Assembly (NCBI GenBank): GCA_023053685.1
Contig: JALIGW010000283.1
Span: 42,532 to 106,531 of the forward strand
Length of the DNA: 64,000 nucleotides
Source: Diadophis punctatus similis
Taxonomy: Eukaryota; Chordata; Lepidosauria; Squamata; Dipsadidae
Direction of reading: 5' to 3'
Part shown: piece after piece, positions 36,300-48,735 of the stretch
Numbering within the stretch: position 1 is the stretch's first letter
Layout: each line of letters starts with the position of its first letter
The notes under the pieces: model-generated
Told to the model about the DNA's origin: nothing
What the model saw: the letters and a program-made list of their open reading frames with translations, nothing else
The model's database searches: none
Made by a program: the position numbers and the translations under genes

Positions 36300-38123
36300 C
36301 ACCTCAGAAATGAAAAAGAAACACATATTCCTGTTCCCCACGTGTTGGAAAGCCGAATTCTCGCTTGATTTTCGATTCCGAGCCTACCCTGAAGAGCTAG
36401 CCGAAAGTCTAACACAGCATTCGCCTTAGGACTCAATACAGCCAAAAAACATGACTTTTGACAAACACCTCAGAAATGAAAATGAAACACATATTCCTGT
36501 TCCCCACAGGCTGGAAAGCCGAATTCTTGCTTGATTTTTGATTCCGACCTTTCCCTGAAGAGCTAGCCCAATGTCTAACACTGCATTCACCTTAGTTCTC
36601 AATTCAGCCAAAAAACATCACTTTTGACAAACACATCAGAAATGAAAAAGAAACACATATTCCTGTTCCCCACATGCTGGAAAGCCGAATTCTCGCTTGA
36701 TTTTCGATTCTGAGCCTACCCTGAAGAGCTAGCCCAAAGTCTAACACTGCATTCACCTTAGGATTCAATTCAGCCCAAAAACATCACTTTTGACAAACAC
36801 GTCAGAAATGAAACAGAAACACATATTCCTGTTCCCCACGTGTTGGAAAGCCGAATTCTCGCTTGATTTTCGATTCCGAGCCTACCCTGAAGAGCTAGCC
36901 GAAAGTCTAACACAGCATTCTCCTTAGGATTCAATTCAGTCCAAAAACATCACTTTTGACAAACACCTCAGAAATGAAAAAGAAACACATATTCCTGTTC
37001 CCCACAGGCTGGAAAGCCGAATTCTCGCTTGATTTTCGATTCCGAGCCTACCCTGAAGAGCTAGCTCACGGTCTAACACAGCATTCGCCTTATTTCTAAA
37101 TTCAGCCCAAAAACATCACTTTTGAAAAACACCTCAGAAATGAAAATGAAACACATATTCCTGTTCCCCACGGGCTGGAAAGCCGAATTCTCGCTTGATT
37201 TTCGATTCTGAGCCTACCCTGAAGAGCTAGCCCAAAGTCTAACACTGCATTCGCCTTAGGACTCAATACAGCCAAAAAACATGACTTTTGACAAACACCT
37301 CAGAAATGAAAATGAAACACATATTCCTGTTCCCCACAGGCTGGAAAGCCGAATTCTCGCTTGATTTTTGATTCTGACCTTTCCCTGAAGAGCTAGTCCA
37401 AGGTCTAACACCGCATTCGTCTTATTTCTCAATTCAGCCCAAAAACATCACTTTTGACAAACACCTCAGAAATGAAAAAGAAACACATATTCCTGTTCCC
37501 CACGGGCTGGAAAGCCGAATTCTCGCTTGATTTTCGATTCCGAGCCTACCCTGAAGAGCTAGCCCAAAGTCTAAAACAGCATTCGCGTTATTTCTCAATT
37601 CAGCCCAAAAACATGACTTTTGACAAACACCTCAGAAATGAAAATGAAACACATATTCCTGTTCCCCATGGGCTGGAAAGCCGAATTCTCGCTTGATTTT
37701 CGATTCCGAGCCTACCCTGAAGAGCTAGCCCGAAGTCTAACACTGCATTCGCCTTAGGACTCAACACAGCCAAAAAACATGACTTTTGACAAACACCTCA
37801 GAAATGAAAATGAAACACATATTCCTGTTCCCCACAGGCTGGAAAGCCGAATTCTCGCTTGATTTTCGATTCCGAGCCTACCCTGAAGAGCTAGCTCACG
37901 GTCTAACACAGCATTCGCCTTATTTCTAAATTCAGCCCAAAAACATCACTTTTGAAAAACACCTCAGAAATGAAAAAGAAACACATATTCCTGTTCTCCA
38001 CGGGCTGGAAAGCCGAATTCTCGCTTGATTTTCGATTCTGAGCCTACCCTGAAGAGCTAGCCCAAAGTCTAACTGCATTCGCCTTAGGACTCAATACAGC
38101 CAAAAAACATGACTTTTGACAAA

Positions 38124-38289
38124 CACCTCAGAAATGAAAATGAAACACATATTCCTGTTCCCCATGGGCTGGAAAGCCGAATTCTCGCTTGATTTTCGAT
38201 TCCGAGCCTACCCTGAAGAGCTAGCCCAAGGTCTAACACAGCATTCACCTTAGGACTCAATACAGCCAAAAAACATGATTTTTGACAAA
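38124..38289 (+). repeat. Mosaic monomer at a copy 2 deletion
   Basis: The head (cccatgggctgg) matches 13257. The centre (gcccaaggtc with cacagc) matches 13589, cattcacc matches 13257 again, and catgattttt matches 13589 but with the A-tract at full length. The next monomer corresponds to 13754, so two monomers were lost. The alternation of parental marks suggests gene conversion at the exchange site and not one clean crossover. Confidence 0.65.
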
Positions 38290-40943
38290 CACCTCAGAAA
38301 TGAAAATGAAACACATATTCCTGTTCCCCACAGGCTGGAAAGCCAAATTCTCGCTTGATTTTCGATTCCGAGCCTACCCTGAAGAGCTAGCTCAAGGTCT
38401 AACACAGCATTCGCCTTATTTCTCAATTCAGCCCAAAAACATCACTTTTGACAAACACCTCAGAATTGAAAATGAAAAACATATTCCTGTTCCCCACGGG
38501 CTGGAAAGCCGAATTCTCGCTTGATTTTCGATTCTGAGCCTACCCTGAAGAGCTAGCCCAAAGTCTAACACTGCATTCGCCTTAGGACTCAATACAGCCA
38601 AAAAACATCACTTTTGACAAACACCTCAGAAATGAAAATGTAACATATATTCCTGTTCCCCACAGGCTGGAAAGCCGAATTCTCGCTTGATTTTCGATTC
38701 CGAGCCTACCCTGAAGAGCTAGCCCAAAGTCTAACACAGCATTCGCCTTAGGACTGAATACAGCCAAAAAACATGACTTTTGACAAACACCTCAGAAATG
38801 AAAATGAAACACATATTCCTGTTCCCCACAGGCTGGAAAGCCGAATTCTCGCTTGATTTTTGATTCTGACCTTTCCCTGAAGAGCTAGTCCAAGGTCTAA
38901 CACCGCATTCGTCTTATTTCTCAATTCAGCCCAAAAACATCACTTTTGACAAACACCTCAGAAATGAAAAAGAAACACATATTCCTGTTCCCCACGGGCT
39001 GGAAAGCCGAATTCTCGCTTGATTTTCGATTCCGAGCCTACCCTGAAGAGCTAGCCCAAAGTCTAAAACAGCATTCGCGTTATTTCTCAATTCAGCCCAA
39101 AAACATGACTTTTGACAAACACCTCAGAAATGAAAATGAAACACATATTCCTGTTCCCCACAGGCTGGAAAGTTGAATTCTCGCTTGATTTTCGATTCCG
39201 AGCCAACCCTGAAGACCTAGCCCAAGGTCTAACACAGCATTCGTCTTATTTCTCAATTCAGCCCAAAAACATCACTTTTGACAAACACCTCAGAAATGAA
39301 AATGAAACACATATTCCTGTTCCCCAAAGGCTGGAAAGCCGAATTCTCGCTTGATTTTCGATTCCGAGCCTACCCTGAAGAGCTAGCCCAAAGTCTAACA
39401 CTGCATTCGCCTTAGGACTCAATACAGCCAAAAAACATGACTTTTGACAAACACCTCAGAAATGAAAATGAAACACATATTCCTGTTCCCCACGGGCTGC
39501 AAAGCCGAATTCTCGCTTGATTTTCGATTCCGACCTTTCCCTGAAGAGCTAGCCCAAGGTCTAACACACTTCGCCTTATTTCTCAATTTAGCCCAAAAAC
39601 ATCACTTTTGACAAACACCTCAGAAATGAAAAAGAAACACATATTCCTTTTCCCCACAGGCTGGAAAGCCGAATTCTCACTTGATTTTTGATTCCGACCT
39701 TTCCCTGAAGAGTTAGCCCAATGTCTAACACAGAATTCGCCTCATTTCTCAATTCAGCCCAAAAACATCACTTTTGACAAACACCTCAGAAATGAAAAAG
39801 AAACACATATTCCTGTTCCCCACGTGCTGGAAAGCCGAATTCTCGCTTGATTTTCGATTCCGAGCCTACCCTGAAGAGCTAGCCCAAAGTCTAACACAGC
39901 ATTCGCCTTAGGACTCAATACAGCCAAAAAACATGACTTTTGACAAACACCTCAGAAATGAAAATGAAACACATATTCCTGTTCCCCACAGGCTAGAAAG
40001 CCGAATTCTTGCTTGATTTTTGATTCTGACCTTTCCCTGAAGAGCTAGCCCAATGTCTAACACGGAATTCGCCTTAGTTCTCAATTCAGCCAAAAAACAT
40101 CACTTTTGACAAACACCTCAGAAATGAAAATGAAACACATATTCCTGTTCCCCACAGGCTGGAAAGCTGAATTCTTGCTTGATTTTTGATTCCGAGCCTA
40201 CCCTGAAGAGCTAGCCCAAAGTCTAACACAGCATTCGCCTTAGGATTCAATTCAGCCCAAAAACATCAGTTTTGACAAACACCTCAGAAATGGAAAAGAA
40301 ACACATATTCCTGTTCCCCACAGGCTGGAAAGCCGAATTCTCACTTGATTTTTGATTCCGACCTTTCCCTGAAGAGCTAGCCCAAGGTCTAACACAGCAT
40401 TCGCCTTATTCCTCAATTCAGCCCAAAAACATCACTTTTGACAAACACCTCAGAAATGAAAAAGAAACATATATTCCTGTTCCCCACGGGCTGGAAAGCC
40501 GAATTCTTGCTTGAATTTCGATTCCGAGCCTACCCTGAAGAGCTAGCCCAAGGTCTAACACAGCATTCGCCTTATTTCTCAATTCAGCCCAAAAACATCA
40601 CTTTTGACAAACACCTCAGAAATGAAAATGAAACACATATTCCTGTTCCCCACAGGCTGGAAAGCTGAATTCTCGCTTGATTTTCGATTCCGAGCCTACC
40701 CTGAAGAGCTAGCCCGAAGGCTAACACACCATTCGCCTCAGTTCTCAATTCAGCCAAAAAGCATCACTTTTGACAAACACCTCAGAAATGAAAATGAAAC
40801 ACATATTCCTCTTCCCCACGTGCTGGAAAGCCGAATTCTCGCTTGATTTTCGATTCCGAGCCTACCCTGAAGAGCTAGCCCAAAGTCTAACACAGCATTC
40901 GCCTTAGTTCTCAATTCAGCCAAAAAGCATCACTTTTGACAAA

Positions 40944-41105
40944 CACCTCAGAAATGAAAATGAAACACACATTCCTGTTCCCCACGGGCTGCAAAGCCGA
41001 ATTCTCGCTTGATTTTTGATTCCGACCTTTCCCTGAAGAGCTAGCCCAAGGTCTAACACACCGCCTTATTTCTCAATTTAGCCCAAAAACATCACTTTTG
41101 ACAAA
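40944..41105 (+). repeat. 162-bp monomer, shortest complete monomer
   Basis: The cacacttcgcc ending of the 164-bp subtype has lost two more bases and reads cacaccgcc near 41057. Its counterparts at 17568 and 20720 have the normal 164-bp form, so this deletion arose in copy 2. Confidence 0.88.
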
Positions 41106-42599
41106 CACCTCAGAAATGAAAAAGAAACACATATTCCTGTTCCCCACAGGCTGGAAAGCCGAATTCTCACTTGATTTTTGATTCCGACCTTTCCCTGAAG
41201 AGCTAGCCCAATGTCTAACACAGAATTCGCCTTATTTCTCAATTCAGCCCAAAAACATCACTTTTGACAAACACCTCAGAAATGAAAAAGAAACACATAT
41301 TCCTGTTCCCCACGTGTTGGAAAGCCGAATTCTCGCTTGATTTTCGATTCCGAGCCTACCCTGAAGAGCTAGCCCAAAGTCTAACACTGCATTCGCCTTA
41401 GGATTCAATTCAGCCCAAAAACATCACTTTTGACAAACACCTCAGAAATGAAAAAGAAACACATATTCCTGTTCCCCACGTGTTGGAAAGCCGAATTCTC
41501 GCTTGATTTTCGATTCCGAGCCTACCCTGAAGAGCTAGCCGAAAGTCTAACACAGCATTCGCCTTAGGACTCAATACAGCCAAAAAACATGACTTTTGAC
41601 AAACACCTCAGAAATGAAAATGAAACACATATTCCTGTTCCCCACAGGCTGGAAAGCCGAATTCTTGCTTGATTTTTGATTCCGACCTTTCCCTGAAGAG
41701 CTAGCCCAATGTCTAACACTGCATTCACCTTAGTTCTCAATTCAGCCAAAAAACATCACTTTTGACAAACACATCAGAAATGAAAAAGAAACACATATTC
41801 CTGTTCCCCACATGCTGGAAAGCCGAATTCTCGCTTGATTTTCGATTCTGAGCCTACCCTGAAGAGCTAGCCCAAAGTCTAACACTGCATTCACCTTAGG
41901 ATTCAATTCAGCCCAAAAACATCACTTTTGACAAACACGTCAGAAATGAAACAGAAACACATATTCCTGTTCCCCACGTGTTGGAAAGCCGAATTCTCGC
42001 TTGATTTTCGATTCCAAGCCTACCCTGAAGAGCTAGCCGAAAGTCTAACACAGCATTCTCCTTAGGATTCAATTCAGTCCAAAAACATCACTTTTGACAA
42101 ACACCTCAGAAATGAAAAAGAAACACATATTCCTGTTCCCCACGTGTTGGAAAGCTGAATTCTCGCTTGATTTTCGATTCCGAGCCTACCCTGAAGAGCT
42201 AGCCCAAAGTCTAACACAGCATTCGCCTTAGGATTCAATTCAGCCCAAAAACATCACTTTTGACAAACACCTCAGAAATGAAAAAGAAACACATATTCCT
42301 GTTCCCCACGTGCTGGAAAGCCGAATTCTCGCTTGATTTTCGATTCCGAGCCTACCCTGAAGAGCTAGCTCACGGTCTAACACAGCATTCGCCTTAGGAC
42401 TCAATACAGCCAAAAAACATGACTTTTGACAAACACCTCAGAAATGAAAATGAAACACATATTCCTGTTCCCTACAGGCTGGAAAGCCGAATTCTTGCTT
42501 GATTTTTGATTCCGACCTTTCCCTGAAGAGCTAGCCCAATGTCTAACACGGAATTCGCCTCAGTTCTCAATTCAGCCAAAAAACATCACTTTTGACAAA

Positions 42600-42763
42600 C
42601 ACCTCAGAAATGAAAATGAAACACATATTCCTCTTCCCCACGTGCTGGAAAGCTGAATTCTCGCTTGATTTTCGATTCCGACCTTTCCCTGAAGAGCTAG
42701 CCCAAGGTCTAACACACTTCGCCTTATTTCTCAATTTAGCCCAAAAACATCACTTTTGACAAA
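42600..42763 (+). repeat. Hybrid monomer at a copy 2 deletion
   Basis: The left part (attcctcttcc, cgtgctgg, gaaagctgaattctcg, tttcgattccg) matches 19226, 22378 and 25860. From acctttccc onward it matches the next monomer type (19392, 22544, 26026) including the cacacttc deletion. One monomer has been removed with the switch near m75-82. A second (the ctcacttg type, as at 26190) is missing before 42764. Together they account for a 332-bp shift. Confidence 0.82.
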
Positions 42764-44753
42764 CACCTCAGAAATGAAAAAGAAACACATATTCCTGTTC
42801 CCCACGTGTTGGAAAGCCGAATTCTCGCTTGATTTTCGATTCCGAGCCTACCCTGAAGAGCTAGCCCAAAGTCTAACACTGCATTCACCTTAGGATTCAA
42901 TTCAGCCCAAAAACATCACTTTTGACAAACACGTCAGAAATGAAACAGAAACACATATTCCTGTTCCCCACGTGTTGGAAAGCCGAATTCTCGCTTGATT
43001 TTCGATTCCGAGCCTACCCTGAAGAGCTAGCCGAAAGTCTAACACAGCATTCTCCTTAGGATTCAATTCAGTCCAAAAACATCACTTTTGACAAACACCT
43101 CAGAAATGAAAAAGAAACACATATTCCTGTTCCCCACAGGCTGGAAAGCCGAATTCTCGCTTGATTTTCGATTCTGAGCCTACCCTGAAGAGCTAGCCCA
43201 AAGTCTAACACTGCATTCGCCTTAGGACTCAATACAGCCAAAAAACATCACTTTTGACAAACACCTCAGAAATGAAAATGAAACATATATTCCTGTTCCC
43301 CACAGGCTGGAAAGCCGAATTCTCGCTTGATTTTCGATTCCGAGCCTACCCTGAAGAGCTAGCCCAAAGTCTAACACAGCATTCGCCTTAGGACTGAATA
43401 CAGCCAAAAAACATGACTTTTGACAAACACCTCAGAAATGAAAATGAAACACATATTCCTGTTCCCCACAGGCTGGAAAGCCGAATTCTCGCTTGATTTT
43501 TGATTCTGACCTTTCCCTGAAGAGCTAGTCCAAGGTCTAACACCGCATTCGTCTTATTTCTCAATTCAGCCCAAAAACATCACTTTTGACAAACACCTCA
43601 GAAATGAAAAAGAAACACATATTCCTGTTCCCCACGGGCTGGAAAGCCGAATTCTCGCTTGATTTTCGATTCCGAGCCTACCCTGAAGAGCTAGCCCAAA
43701 GTCTAAAACAGCATTCGCGTTATTTCTCAATTCAGCCCAAAAACATGACTTTTGACAAACACCTCAGAAATGAAAATGAAACACATATTCCTGTTCCCCA
43801 CAGGCTGGAAAGTTGAATTCTCGCTTGATTTTCGATTCCGAGCCAACCCTGAAGACCTAGCCCAAGGTCTAACACAGCATTCGTCTTATTTCTCAATTCA
43901 GCCCAAAAACATCACTTTTGACAAACACCTCAGAAATGAAAATGAAACACATATTCCTGTTCCCCAAAGGCTGGAAAGCCGAATTCTCGCTTGATTTTCG
44001 ATTCCGAGCCTACCCTGAAGAGCTAGCCCAAAGTCTAACACTGCATTCGCCTTAGGACTCAATACAGCCAAAAAACATGACTTTTGACAAACACCTCAGA
44101 AATGAAAATGAAACACATATTCCTGTTCCCCACGGGCTGCAAAGCCGAATTCTCGCTTGATTTTCGATTCCGACCTTTCCCTGAAGAGCTAGCCCAAGGT
44201 CTAACACACTTCGCCTTATTTCTCAATTTAGCCCAAAAACATCACTTTTGACAAACACCTCAGAAATGAAAATGAAACACATATTCCTGTTCCCCACAGG
44301 CTGGAAAACTGAATTCTTGCTTGATTTTTGATTCCGAGCCTACCCTGAAGAGCTAGCCCAAAGTCTAACACAGCATTCGCCTTAGGATTCAATTCAGCCC
44401 AAAAACATCAGTTTTGACAAACACCTCAGAAATGGAAAAGAAACACATATTCCTGTTCCCCACAGGCTGGAAAGCCGAATTCTCACTTGATTTTTGATTC
44501 CGACCTTTCCCTGAAGAGCTAGCCCAAGGTCTAACACAGCATTCGCCTTATTCCTCAATTCAGCCCAAAAACATCACTTTTGACAAACACCTCAGAAATG
44601 AAAAAGAAACATATATTCCTGTTCCCCATGGGCTGGAAAGCCGAATTCTTGCTTGAATTTCGATTCCGAGCCTACCCTGAAGAGCTAGCCCAAGGTCTAA
44701 CACAGCATTCGCCTTATTTCTCAATTCAGCCCAAAAACATCACTTTTGACAAA

Positions 44754-47700
44754 CACCTCAGAAATGAAAATGAAACACATATTCCTGTTCCCCACAGGCT
44801 GGAAAGCTGAATTCTCGCTTGATTTTCGATTCCGAGCCTACCCTGAAGAGCTAGCCCGAAGGCTAACACAGCATTCGCCTCAGTTCTCAATTCAGCCAAA
44901 AAGCATCACTTTTGACAAACACCTCAGAAATGAAAATGAAACACATATTCCTCTTCCCCACGTGCTGGAAAGCCGAATTCTCGCTTGATTTTCGATTCCG
45001 AGCCTACCCTGAAGAGCTAGCCCAAAGTCTAACACAGCATTCGCCTTAGTTCTCAATTCAGCCAAAAAGCATCACTTTTGACAAACACCTCAGAAATGAA
45101 AATGAAACACACATTCCTGTTCCCCACGGGCTGCAAAGCCGAATTCTCGCTTGATTTTTGATTCCGACCTTTCCCTGAAGAGCTAGCCCAAGGTCTAACA
45201 CACTTCGCCTTATTTCTCAATTTAGCCCAAAAACATCACTTTTGACAAACACCTCAGAAATGAAAAAGAAACACATATTCCTGTTACCCACAGGCTGGAA
45301 AGCCGAATTCTCACTTGATTTTTGATTCCGACCTTTCCCTGAAGAGCTAGCCCAAAGTCTAACACAGAATTCGCCTTATTTCTCAATTCAGCCCAAAAAC
45401 ATCACTTTTGACAAACACCTCAGAAATGAAAAAGAAACACATATTCCTGTTCCCCACGTGTTGGAAAGCCGAATTCTCGCTTGATTTTCGATTCCGAGCC
45501 TACCCTGAAGAGCTAGCCCAAAGTCTAACACTGCATTCGCCTTAGGATTCAATTCAGCCCAAAAACATCACTTTTGACAAACACCTCAGAAATGAAAAAG
45601 AAACACATATTCCTGTTCCCCACGTGTTGGAAAGCCGAATTCTCGCTTGATTTTCGATTCCGAGCCTACCCTGAAGAGCTAGCCGAAAGTCTAACACAGC
45701 ATTCGCCTTAGGACTCAATACAGCCAAAAAACATGACTTTTGACAAACACCTCAGAAATGAAAATGAAACACATATTCCTGTTCCCCACAGGCTGGAAAG
45801 CCGAATTCTTGCTTGATTTTTGATTCCGACCTTTCCCTGAAGAGCTAGCCCAATATCTAACACTGCATTCACCTTAGTTCTCAATTCAGCCAAAAAACAT
45901 CACTTTTGACAAACACATCAGAAATGAAAAAGAAACACATATTCCTGTTCCCCACATGCTGGAAAGCCGAATTCTCGCTTGATTTTCGATTCTGAGCCTA
46001 CCCTGAAGAGCTAGCCCAAAGTCTAACACTGCATTCACCTTAGGATTCAATTCAGCCCAAAAACATCACTTTTGACAAACACGTCAGAAATGAAACAGAA
46101 ACACATATTCCTGTTCCCCACGTGTTGGAAAGCCGAATTCTCGCTTGATTTTCGATTCCGAGCCTACCCTGAAGAGCTAGCCGAAAGTCTAACACAGCAT
46201 TCGCCTTAGGATTCAATTCAGTCCAAAAACATCACTTTTGACAAACACCTCAGAAATGAAAAAGAAACACATATTCCTGTTCCCCACGTGTTGGAAAGCC
46301 GAATTCTCGCTTGATTTTCGATTCCGAGCCTACCCTGAAGAGTTAGCCCAAAGTCTAACACAGCATTCGCCTTAGGATTCAATTCAGCCCAAAAACATCA
46401 CTTTTGACAAAAACCTCAGAAATGAAAAAGAAACACATATTCCTGTTCCCCACGTGCTGGAAAGCCGAATTCTCGCTTGATTTTCGATTCCGAGCCTACC
46501 CTGAAGAGCTAGCCCAAAGTCTAACACAGCATTCGCCTTAGGACTCAATACAGCCAAAAAACATGACTTTTGACAAACACCTCAGAAATGAAAATGAAAC
46601 ACATATTCCTGTTCCCTACAGGCTGGAAAGCCGAATTCTTGCTTGATTTTTGATTCCGACCTTTCCCTGAAGAGCTAGCCCAATGTCTAACACGGAATTC
46701 GCCTTAGTTCTCAATTCAGCCAAAAAACATCACTTTTGACAAACACCTCAGAAATGAAAAAGAAACACATATTCCTGTTCCCCACGTGTTGGAAAGCCGA
46801 ATTCTCGCTTGATTTTCGATTCCGAGCCTACCCTGAAGAGCTAGCCCAAAGTCTAACACAGCATTCGCCTTAGGATTCAATTCAGCCCAAAAACATCACT
46901 TTTGACAAGAACCTCAGAAATGAAAAAGAAACACATATTCCTGTTCCCCACAGGCTGGGAAGCCGAATTCTCGCTTGAATTTTGATTCCGAGCCTACCCT
47001 GAAGAGCTAGCCCAATGTCTAACACAGAATTCGCCTTATTTCTCAATTCAGCCCAAAAACATCACTTTTGACAAACATCTCAGAAATGAAAAAGAAACAC
47101 ATATTCCTGTTCCCCACGTGCTGGAAAGCCGAATTCTCGCTTGATTTTCGATTCCGAGCCTACCCTGAAGAGCTAGCCGAAAGTCTAACACAGCATTCGC
47201 CTTAGGACTCAATACAGCCAAAAAACATGACTTTTGACAAACACCTCAGAAATGAAAATGAAACACATATTCCTGTTCCCTACAGGCTGGAAAGCCGAAT
47301 TCTTGCTTGATTTTTGATTCCGACATTTCCCTGAAGAGCTAGCCCAATGTCTAACACGGAATTCGCCTTAGTTCTCAATTCAGCCAAAAAACATCACTTT
47401 TGACAAACACATCAGAAATGAAAAAGAAACACATATTCCTGTTCCCCACATGCTGGAAAGCCGAATTCTCGCTTGAATTTTGATTCCGAGCCTACCCTGA
47501 AGAGCTAGCCCAAAGTCTAACACTGCATTCGCCTTAGGATTCAATTCAGTCCAAAATCATCACTTTTGACAAACACCTCAGAAATGAAAAAGAAACACAT
47601 ATTCCTGTTCCCCACGTGTTGGAAAGCCGAATTCTCGCTTGATTTTCGATTCCGAGCCTACCCTGAAGAGCTAGCCCAAAGTCTAACACTGCATTCGCCT

Positions 47701-48735
47701 TAGGATTCAATTCAGCCCAAAAACATCACTTTTGACAAACACCTCAGAAATGAAAAAGAAACACATATTCCTGTTCCCCACGTGCTGGAAAGCCGAATTC
47801 TCGCTTGATTTTCGATTCCGAGCCTACCCTGAAGAGCTAGCCCAAAGTCTAACACAGCATTCGCCTTAGGACTCAATACAGCCAAAAAACATGACTTTTG
47901 ACAAACACCTCAGAAATGAAAAGGAAACACATATTCCTGTTCCCCACAGGCTGGAAAGCCGAATTCTTGCTTGATTTTTGATTCCGACCTTTCCCTGAAG
48001 AGCTAGCCCAATATCTAACACTGCATTCACCTTAGTTCTCAATTCAGCCAAAAAACATCACTTTTGACAAACACATCAGAAATGAAAAAGAAACACATAT
48101 TCCTGTTCCCCACGTGCTGGAAAGCCGAATTCTCGCTTGATTTTCGATTCCGAGCCTACCCTGAAGAGCTAGCCGAAAGTCTAACACAGCATTCTCCTTA
48201 GGATTCAATTCAGTCCAAAAACATCACTTTTGACAAACACCTCAGAAATGAAAAAGAAACACATATTCCTGTTCCCCACGTGTTGGAAAGCCGAATTCTC
48301 GCTTGATTTTCGATTCCGAGCCTACCCGGAAGAGCTAGCCCAAAGTCTAACACAGCATTCGCCTTAGGATTCAATTCAGCCCAAAAACATCACTTTTGAC
48401 AAAAACCTCAGAAATGAAAAAGAAACACATATTCCTGTTCCCCACGTGCTGGAAAGCCGAATTCTCGCTTGATTTTCGATTCCGAGCCTACCCTGAAGAG
48501 CTAGCCCAAAGTCTAACACAGCATTCGCCTTAGGACTCAATACAGCCAAAAAACATGACTTTTGACAAACACCTCAGAAATGAAAATGAAACACATATTC
48601 CTGTTCCCTACAGGCTGGAAAGCCGAATTCTTGCTTGATTTTTGATTCCGACCTTTCCCTGAAGAGCTAGCCCAATGTCTAACACGGAATTCGCCTTAGT
48701 TCTCAATTCAGCCAAAAAACATCACTTTTGACAAA
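44754..48735 (+). repeat. 24-monomer block matching 51558-55373
   Basis: From the cgaaggctaac monomer at 44754 the order of subtypes matches that from 51558 at offset 6804, then 6638 after one of two cgtgttgg monomers (45416/45582) is missing at 52220. Shared rare marks are tgttacccacagg, caatatctaac, gagttagcccaaag (46343/52981), gacaagaacctc, gacaaacatctc, gacatttccc, gaaaaggaaac and tacccggaag. This block straddles the end of macro-unit copy 2, so it was amplified after that structure formed or by a different event. Confidence 0.85.
46080..48071 (+). repeat. 12-monomer HOR, unit 1 (1992 bp)
   Basis: The block runs from a cacgtc/gaaacag monomer through two joints marked gacaaaaacctc (46406) and gacaagaacctc (46904), a ggctgggaagcc/gaattttg monomer and gacaaacatctc (near 47071). 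It ends with the caatatctaac/cattcacc monomer at 47906. The same order follows from 48072, offset 1992 until 47.5 kb. All monomers are exactly 166 bp. Confidence 0.8.

Larger units (their letters stand above)
29621..46028 (+). repeat. Macro-unit copy 2 (about 16.4 kb, contracted)
   Basis: This copy starts at the joint in monomer 29506 and tracks copy 1 with stepwise offsets: 24205, then 23873 after losing two monomers near 33.1 kb, then 24867 after a six-monomer gain at 34312-36299. It falls to 24536 after losing two monomers near 38.2 kb, to 23376 because it has one rather than two copies of the 7-mer, and to 16408 after skipping the 19-mer and 21-mer blocks of copy 1. The sum of the steps accounts for the whole 7797-bp length difference. 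From 43262 it follows 26854-29620; both share tgttacccacagg (28877/45285) and caatatctaac. Sequence past 46028 is no longer paired with copy 1. Confidence 0.85.

Noticed and set aside
5416..46028. Macro-duplication as an assembly artefact
   Set aside because: Not excluded, but less likely. The copies differ by many discrete monomer gains and losses and private substitutions (for example 6598/30803, 28921/45329, the 162-bp monomer at 40944), which a simple duplicated contig would not show.
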